A stretch of 10,957 nt of DNA from Comamonadaceae bacterium (GTDB taxonomy: Bacteria; Pseudomonadota; Gammaproteobacteria; Burkholderiales; Burkholderiaceae_C), in assembly GCA_947374505.1 (NCBI GenBank), contig CANCCE010000085.1, positions 1-10,957 of the forward strand. Direction: 5' to 3'. Shown one piece after another: positions 6,465 through 10,957 of this stretch (its first letter is position 1; every line of letters begins with the position of its first letter). The translations under genes were made by a program, and so were the position numbers. The notes beneath the pieces were generated by a model. It did not search any database. It saw only the letters and a list, made by a program, of their open reading frames with translations, and was not told where the DNA came from.

Positions 6465-7967
6465 TCATTGCTCTTGAGCTGCAGAGGTGTCATCGGTAAA
6501 CCAATGGGCACGTGCGGTCATGATCAGGGCTGTGGCTTCGTCCGCAGACTGGCCAGTGATATCGGTAAGTTCGTCAACGGCCAGGTCGGCCAGATCGTCG
6601 CGGGTGTGAATACCCGACTCGCCCAACTTGGCGATCAGCTCAGGTGTCAGACCCTCGAGGTCGCGCAAATTCTGCGAGACAGCTTCAGAATCTTCTTCCT
6701 TGGCGATTTCCATCGTCAGCAAGGCGTCTTTGGCGCGCGTGCGCAGTTCATTGACGGTATCTTCATCGAAGGATTCGATCTCCAGCATTTCCTGGATCGG
6801 CACATAAGCCACTTCTTCGAGGCTGGTGAAGCCTTCGGAGATCAGGATGTCGGCGATCTCTTCGTCCACATCCAACTTTTCCATGAAAAGTTTGCGGCTG
6901 CTGTCGGACTCGGTGGCCTGTTTCTCAGCAGACTCGTCGGCTGTCATGATGTTGATCTTCCAGCCGGTCAGCTCAGCAGCGAGGCGAACGTTTTGTCCAC
7001 CGCGGCCAATCGAGATCGCCAGATTTTCTTCATCAACCACCACATCCATAGCGTGACGTTCTTCGTCGACCACGATGGAGGAAACATTGGCAGGCGCCAG
7101 CGCGCCTATGACAAATTGCGCCGGGTCTTCGCTCCACAGCACGATGTCCACACGCTCACCAGCGAGCTCGTTGGTGACGCCGTTGACACGGGTGCCACGC
7201 ACACCGACGCAAGTGCCGATCGGGTCAACCCGCTTGTCGTGCGACAAGACGGCAATCTTGGCGCGGGAACCGGGGTCACGGGCGCAGGATTTGATCTCCA
7301 GCAGGCCTTGTTCAATCTCAGGCACTTCTTGACGGAACAGCTCAATCATGTACTCAGGCGAGGTCCGCGAGAGAATGATGGGCGCACCGCGCAAAGTCGT
7401 GTCGACTTCCATGATCATGGCCCGCACACGGTCGCCAGAGCGAAGGTTTTCCTTCGGAATCATGTCACTGCGGCGCAGACGGCCTTCAACACGACCGGAC
7501 TCGACAATGATGTCGCCCTTGTCCATGCGCTTGACGGTGCCGACGAAAATTTTCTCGCCGCGCGACATGAAGTCGTTCAGCAGCATTTCACGTTCAGCGT
7601 CGCGAATTTTTTGCAAGATCACCTGCTTGGCAGCTTGCGCGCCAATGCGGCCGATCGGCAGGCTTTCGACTGGTTTTTCGATGTAATCGCCTTCTTCGAT
7701 GTCGGCGATTTCGTCGCGCGCATCGCTGACCAGCTCTTCACCCTCGGGGTTTTGCAGACCAGCTTCATCAGGCACCACCAGCCAACGGCGGAAGGTTTCA
7801 TAAACGCCGCTGTCGCGGTCCACGGCGACGCGGATGTCCACGCCTTCGGGATAGACCTTCTTGGTCGCCGAGGCGAGCGCGAGCTCGACGGCACCAAAAA
7901 CGACGTCACGTTCAACATTCTTCTCACGCGATATGGCATCAACCAACATCAACAGTTCGCGATTCAT
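6465..7967 (-). CDS. nusA: Transcription termination/antitermination factor NusA
   Basis: A 500-residue RNA polymerase- and RNA-binding factor that increases pausing, assists intrinsic and Rho termination, and takes part in rRNA antitermination. The N-terminal polymerase-binding domain starts MNRELLMLVDAISREKNV. The S1 domain begins near 137 (GEKIFVGTVKRMDKGDIIVESG). The KH domains contain VGVRGTRVNGV (KH1) and GRGGQN at 321-326 (KH2). The C-terminus (about 355-495) has two acidic helical repeats like those of E. coli NusA (495 residues), which bind the alpha-subunit C-terminal domain. The ATG at 7965-7967 is 23 bases after rimP, with an AAAGG about 12 bases upstream. NusA autoregulates its own operon in E. 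coli and Bacillus subtilis, which makes the terminator before rimP a natural candidate target. Confidence 0.98.
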   Translation of the reverse strand: MNRELLMLVDAISREKNVERDVVFGAVELALASATKKVYPEGVDIRVAVDRDSGVYETFRRWLVVPDEAGLQNPEGEELVSDARDEIADIEEGDYIEKPVESLPIGRIGAQAAKQVILQKIRDAEREMLLNDFMSRGEKIFVGTVKRMDKGDIIVESGRVEGRLRRSDMIPKENLRSGDRVRAMIMEVDTTLRGAPIILSRTSPEYMIELFRQEVPEIEQGLLEIKSCARDPGSRAKIAVLSHDKRVDPIGTCVGVRGTRVNGVTNELAGERVDIVLWSEDPAQFVIGALAPANVSSIVVDEERHAMDVVVDEENLAISIGRGGQNVRLAAELTGWKINIMTADESAEKQATESDSSRKLFMEKLDVDEEIADILISEGFTSLEEVAYVPIQEMLEIESFDEDTVNELRTRAKDALLTMEIAKEEDSEAVSQNLRDLEGLTPELIAKLGESGIHTRDDLADLAVDELTDITGQSADEATALIMTARAHWFTDDTSAAQEQ

Positions 7968-7990
7968 TTCACAAGCCTGCCTTTCTCTTA

Positions 7991-8587
7991 TTACTCAATC
8001 TGTTTGTCTACAGGTGGAACGCTTTTCGGGCGGCGTCCCTTGAAGTCAACCACGGGCGCCAAACGCGCCTGGGCAATCTCGTCAAGCGTGAAGCCCAGCG
8101 CCTGTAAGGGTGCGGGAACTCTGTGCTTGCTCACTTTTTGACCTGGCTTGACATCAGGCTCTTCAGCCCAGACGATCTGCCAGCCGGCATCGACACGCTC
8201 CAGCGTGCCGCGAAATTTTTTGCGATTGGCCGAGACCACCGTGCCCGCACTCGCGGCAACGCCAATCGGGGCCTTCAGGATGATGTCAATCAAGTCACCG
8301 GTAAAACGTTCAAAATCTTGTACCGTGCGCAATGGCCGGTCGATTCCGGGCGAGCTGACCTCCAGCCGGGAATACTCAGTGCCTTCAACTTCGAGCACAA
8401 ATTGCAGCTGGCGAGTTACTTTTTCGCAGTCTTCTGCATTGATGTGCTGCTCGGCACCGGGGGCCGTACCCGACAGATAAGGCATGTCAATCGTCACGCG
8501 CAGCAGTCCGCCCGTCGTGCGTTCAATGTCAACCAGCTCGTATCCAAGCCCGGTCACAGTTTGACTAATCGTGTCGTGTAAAGCCAT
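7991..8587 (-). CDS. rimP: Ribosome maturation factor RimP
   Basis: A 198-residue protein required for efficient 30S subunit maturation. The N-terminal alpha/beta domain carries GYELVDIE near 15-22 and the family motif LEVSSPGIDRPL at about 75-86. The C-terminal Sm-like domain follows (FRGTLERVDAGWQIVW). It is longer than E. coli RimP (about 150 residues) owing to a longer loop near 39-47 and a C-terminal extension with a basic GRRPKS segment. It is the first gene of the nusA operon, as is typical. The ATG at 8585-8587 gives the expected N-terminal length; only a weak AGAG is present as Shine-Dalgarno. The 5' leader contains the terminator at 8629-8658 and the candidate promoter at 8676-8704. 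The high proportion of acidic residues and the SSPG motif make the assignment secure. Confidence 0.95.
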   Translation of the reverse strand: MALHDTISQTVTGLGYELVDIERTTGGLLRVTIDMPYLSGTAPGAEQHINAEDCEKVTRQLQFVLEVEGTEYSRLEVSSPGIDRPLRTVQDFERFTGDLIDIILKAPIGVAASAGTVVSANRKKFRGTLERVDAGWQIVWAEEPDVKPGQKVSKHRVPAPLQALGFTLDEIAQARLAPVVDFKGRRPKSVPPVDKQIE

Positions 8588-8628
8588 TCAGTCTCTAAAA
8601 CTCATCCACAGTGTAAAAACAAACGCCC

Positions 8629-8658
8629 AAAAAAAATGAGCGGTGAAAACCCGCCCAT
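8629..8658 (-). terminator. Intrinsic terminator upstream of rimP
   Basis: On the minus strand ATGGGCGG pairs with CCGCTCAT (8 bp, one G-U pair) around the loop GTTTTCA, followed by a run of eight T whose first base closes the stem. Adjacent A/T bases could extend the stem by two or three pairs. This is a standard Rho-independent terminator. It lies 41 bases before the rimP start, so it can end the yejEF transcript, act as a leader attenuator for the rimP-nusA operon, or both. Confidence 0.85.
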
Positions 8659-8675
8659 TTGGTCGTGAAGCCGGT

Positions 8676-8704
8676 ATTCTAGCCTCAGATGCAACTCTCT
8701 GCAA
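8676..8704 (-). promoter_or_regulatory. Candidate sigma70 promoter for the rimP-nusA operon
   Basis: On the minus strand the -10 hexamer TAGAAT (8676-8681) is one base from TATAAT. A poorer -35 TTGCAG (8699-8704) lies 17 bases upstream; TTTGCA with an 18-base spacer is the alternative. Initiation would fall near 8669, only about 40 bases before the end of the terminator T-run. No better promoter is visible between the terminator and rimP. The -10 is good, the -35 matches at half its positions, and chance cannot be excluded. Confidence 0.45.
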
Positions 8705-8741
8705 ACAAAGTTCATGCCAAATGCCCTGCTTTTTTGATGAA

Positions 8742-10367
8742 TCAAGTGGTTTGCATCACCAGTAACCGAGTGTAGGGGTGCTGCGGTGAAGACAGCACTT
8801 GATCAACCGAGCCCGACTCAAGTACTTCACCGCTCTGCATGACGAGGACATCGTGTGCCATGGCGCGAATCACATCGACATCATGGGTGATGAGCAAATA
8901 ACTCAGACCTCGCTCCCGTTGCAGGCGCTGAAGCAGCTCCAAAACCTGCTTTTGGACAGTGACATCCAGAGCGCTGGTGGGCTCGTCCAGCACCAATATG
9001 TCGGGCTCCACCATCAGCGCCCGGGCTATCGCCACACGCTGGCGCTGGCCGCCCGAAAACTCATGCGGGTAGCGTTGCAACAGCAGCGGAAATTGGACTT
9101 CGCTCATACCGACATCGGACAAAGCTTTAACCACCCTCAGGTAACGCTGACTGACTGTCAAATCAGGCTGATGCACACGCAGGCCTTCGCCGACAATTTC
9201 TTCAATCGTCATGCGCGGCGAAAGCGACGAAAAAGGATCTTGAAAAACCACTTGCACCGCCCGCCGGATGGATTTGTTATTGGTTGCATCGCGGCTCCAG
9301 GTTTTACCAGCCAGTTGCAATTCGCCCTGACTCGGGTGCAAGCCCAGCACGGCCAACGCCAAGGTGGATTTGCCTGAACCGGATTCGCCGATCACCCCTA
9401 AAGTTCGACCTTTTTGGAGGGTGAAGCTGGCGGACTTGACGGCCACAAACTCCCCTTTCTTGAACCAGCCACGGAATCCGGGAGTTTGCACCGGGTAACT
9501 GACGCGTAAGTTCTGGCTTTGCAGCACAGGGGCGGAGACGTCCACTGGCGAAGTCTCCGTCACATTCCGAACCGGCCGACTGTCCATTAATTTGCGGGTG
9601 TACGGGTGTTGTGGGTTGGCAAAGACCTCGGTCACACGGCCCTGCTCGACGATCAAGCCATTTTCCATGACCGCGATCCGATCTGCGAAGCGTCGAACCA
9701 GGTTCAGGTCGTGCGTGATGAGCAGCACGGCCATGCCATTTTTCATTTGCAGCGCCGACAGCAAGTCCAGAATTTGACTGCGCAAGCTGACATCCAACGC
9801 TGTGGTCGGCTCGTCGGCCAGCAACAGCCGTGGCTGACAAGCCAGCGCCATTGCAATCATCGCGCGCTGTCGTTGACCGCCGGACAGCTGGTGCGGGAAT
9901 GAATGGGAACGGCGCTCGGCCTCGGTGATGCCAGTCTCTGCCAGCAAAGCCACCGCCGCTTGATGTGCCTGTGTCGGACGCAATCCTTCCTTCAGCTGCA
10001 GCACCTCCGCAATCTGATCGCCCACACTGAAGAGCGGATTCAGCGCCGTCATGGGTTCCTGAAAAATCATCGCGATGTCGCGTCCGCGAACAGCGCGCAA
10101 GTCGCGTTCAGAGAGCGACAACAGGTCGGCCTGCGCATCGTCATTAAGATTGTTTTGAACGCCCCGAAAAACAGCCTGCCCTGACGTTTGAGCACCCTGC
10201 ACCAAACCGAGCAAACTCAAGGCCGTCACAGTTTTGCCTGATCCTGACTCACCCACCAAGGCCAGCTTTTCGCCCGCAGCGATAGAAAAATCAATGCCGC
10301 GCACCACTTCTTTGCCGGCAAAAGACACCCGCAGGCCCTGCACATCCAATAAATTTAATGGGCTCAT
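8742..10367 (-). CDS. yejF: Oligopeptide/microcin C-type ABC importer, double ATP-binding protein YejF
   Basis: A 541-residue cytoplasmic ATPase with two fused nucleotide-binding domains, powering uptake through the YejB/YejE pores. Domain 1 has Walker A GESGSGKT at 39-46, Q-loop Q103, signature LSGGQ at 161-165, Walker B LLLADE at 181-186 and H219. Domain 2 has Walker A GESGSGKS at 327-334, Q376, FSGGQ at 437-441, LVLDE at 458-462 and H495. Each half ends in a QHPYTR segment typical of the oligopeptide/dipeptide ATPase family. All catalytic motifs are intact in both halves. The ATG at 10365-10367 is chosen because it overlaps the yejE stop as ATGA, has AAAGG seven bases upstream and starts right before the NBD. 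A longer start at 10472 would overlap yejE by over 100 bases. E. coli YejABEF takes up peptides and microcin C; substrate here is unproven. A GsiA/DppDF-like role is an alternative, but the neighbour is clearly YejE-like. Confidence 0.9.
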   Translation of the reverse strand: MSPLNLLDVQGLRVSFAGKEVVRGIDFSIAAGEKLALVGESGSGKTVTALSLLGLVQGAQTSGQAVFRGVQNNLNDDAQADLLSLSERDLRAVRGRDIAMIFQEPMTALNPLFSVGDQIAEVLQLKEGLRPTQAHQAAVALLAETGITEAERRSHSFPHQLSGGQRQRAMIAMALACQPRLLLADEPTTALDVSLRSQILDLLSALQMKNGMAVLLITHDLNLVRRFADRIAVMENGLIVEQGRVTEVFANPQHPYTRKLMDSRPVRNVTETSPVDVSAPVLQSQNLRVSYPVQTPGFRGWFKKGEFVAVKSASFTLQKGRTLGVIGESGSGKSTLALAVLGLHPSQGELQLAGKTWSRDATNNKSIRRAVQVVFQDPFSSLSPRMTIEEIVGEGLRVHQPDLTVSQRYLRVVKALSDVGMSEVQFPLLLQRYPHEFSGGQRQRVAIARALMVEPDILVLDEPTSALDVTVQKQVLELLQRLQRERGLSYLLITHDVDVIRAMAHDVLVMQSGEVLESGSVDQVLSSPQHPYTRLLVMQTT

Positions 10368-10957
10368 CGGTCGGCCTTTCGCGGGTCTAATGCATCGCGC
10401 AGGGCGTCGCCCATGAAGGTCAACAACAACAGCGTCGTCACCAGCACGGCAAAGGTTGACAGCGAAATCCACCAGGCGTCAATGTTGTTTTTGCCTTGCG
10501 ACAACAACTCGCCCAGCGACGGTGTGCCTGGTGGCACACCAAGGCCCAAAAAGTCCAAAGAGGTCAAGGCCAAAATAGCAGCACTCATGCGAAAAGGCAA
10601 AAACGTCACCACCGGTGTCATGCTGTTGGGCAGCACATGGCGAATGATGATTTGCCAGGGGCTCAAGCCCATGGCGCGTGCTGCACGAACGTAATCGAGC
10701 TGGCGATTCCTCAGAAATTCCGCACGCACATAGTCCGACAGTCCGAGCCAGCCGAACAGACTGAGCAGCAGCAGCAGCAAGGCAATGCTGGGCGCAAAGA
10801 CAGCACTGAAAATAATCAGCAAATACAGCTCCGGCATGGAGCCCCAGACCTCCATGAAACGCTGAAAAGCCAAGTCCACCTTGCCGCCAAAATAGCCTTG
10901 CAACGCACCCGACAAAACGCCCAACACCACGCCGGTGAAGGTCAAGGCCAAGGCAAA
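10364..10957 (-). CDS. yejE: Oligopeptide/microcin C-type ABC importer permease YejE, C-terminal part
   Basis: The 3' part (about 197 codons) of an inner-membrane permease of the binding-protein-dependent transport family; the 5' end lies beyond the window. The reading frame is open to the edge, beginning FALTFTGVVLGV. Several hydrophobic membrane segments are visible (for example LYLLIIFSAVF and the Leu-rich ALLLLLLSLFGWLGL). The cytoplasmic EAA loop that contacts the ATPase reads DYVRAARAMGLSPWQIIIRHVLPN. The segments TSLDFLGLG, PSLGELLSQGKNN and the ending GDALRDALDPRKA match E. coli YejE as I remember it. It overlaps yejF by four bases (ATGA), implying translational coupling. The peptide-binding protein YejA and second permease YejB are expected further upstream, outside the window. 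A TTG at 10951 could be read as a start, but it sits inside the transmembrane domain and is not one. Confidence 0.88.
   Translation of the reverse strand, partial: FALALTFTGVVLGVLSGALQGYFGGKVDLAFQRFMEVWGSMPELYLLIIFSAVFAPSIALLLLLLSLFGWLGLSDYVRAEFLRNRQLDYVRAARAMGLSPWQIIIRHVLPNSMTPVVTFLPFRMSAAILALTSLDFLGLGVPPGTPSLGELLSQGKNNIDAWWISLSTFAVLVTTLLLLTFMGDALRDALDPRKADR

Noticed and set aside
6468..8141. Open frame of 557 codons on the plus strand opposite nusA and the end of rimP
   Set aside because: It crosses two well-conserved minus-strand genes, resembles no family, and is explained by codon bias of nusA/rimP.
8594..8622. Second possible promoter after the terminator (TTGTTT, 17 bases, TTTAGA)
   Set aside because: Both hexamers match poorly, and the start point would fall at the rimP ATG, leaving no leader.
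8731..8750. Inverted repeat TTGAT/ATCAA over the yejF stop codon with an adjacent A/T run
   Set aside because: The T-run lies on the plus strand, which has no upstream gene. On the yejF transcript it is an A-run, so it is not a terminator for yejF.
10368..10472. 35-residue N-terminal extension of yejF from an ATG at 10470-10472
   Set aside because: It would overlap the conserved yejE 3' end by more than 100 bases. The ATG at 10367 has an ATGA overlap, an AAAGG ribosome-binding site and begins at the normal family N-terminus.
10765..10779. Five tandem GCA triplets in yejE
   Set aside because: They encode part of a Leu run in a membrane segment. The unit is a triplet, so slippage would not shift frame, and it is too short to call a phase-variable locus.
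1..10957. Search by eye for CRISPR arrays, tRNA/rRNA genes, IS elements, toxin-antitoxin or defence genes
   Set aside because: None seen. In particular no tRNA-fMet (metY) precedes rimP, and all long reading frames with real homology are housekeeping or transport genes.

Overview
The window is a block of conserved housekeeping genes. Every gene is on the minus strand, so transcription runs from high to low coordinates. Moderately high GC, the protein sequences and the order rimP-nusA-infB-rbfA-truB-typA suggest a betaproteobacterium of the order Burkholderiales, probably a Comamonadaceae-type organism. The genus cannot be fixed from this sequence alone. There are no phage, IS, CRISPR, tRNA or rRNA sequences, and no sign of recent horizontal transfer of whole genes.

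Layout in transcription order. At the right edge (10957-8742) lies the 3' part of an oligopeptide/microcin C-type ABC importer: the inner-membrane permease yejE, cut by the window edge, overlaps the double ATPase yejF by ATGA. Next is a 154-base gap (8588-8741) holding a candidate sigma70 promoter and then a convincing intrinsic terminator, both ahead of rimP. The nusA operon follows: rimP (30S maturation), nusA (transcription elongation/termination), infB (initiation factor 2), rbfA (30S maturation), truB (tRNA pseudouridine-55 synthase) and typA/bipA (ribosome-associated GTPase). It couples RNA polymerase control, ribosome assembly, translation initiation and tRNA modification.

The interesting material lies between the genes. 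(1) The promoter-terminator arrangement before rimP looks like a transcription attenuator, possibly for NusA autoregulation. (2) A 10-bp perfect hairpin separates infB from rbfA, followed by an AU-rich leader without a Shine-Dalgarno sequence. (3) The rbfA-truB gap is filled by a decayed inverted pair of REP-like repeats ending about five bases from the truB start. (4) A long hairpin spans the truB stop codon ahead of typA. I see no new multi-gene system. The candidates for undescribed biology are these RNA/repeat elements, and all are inferences from sequence pattern.
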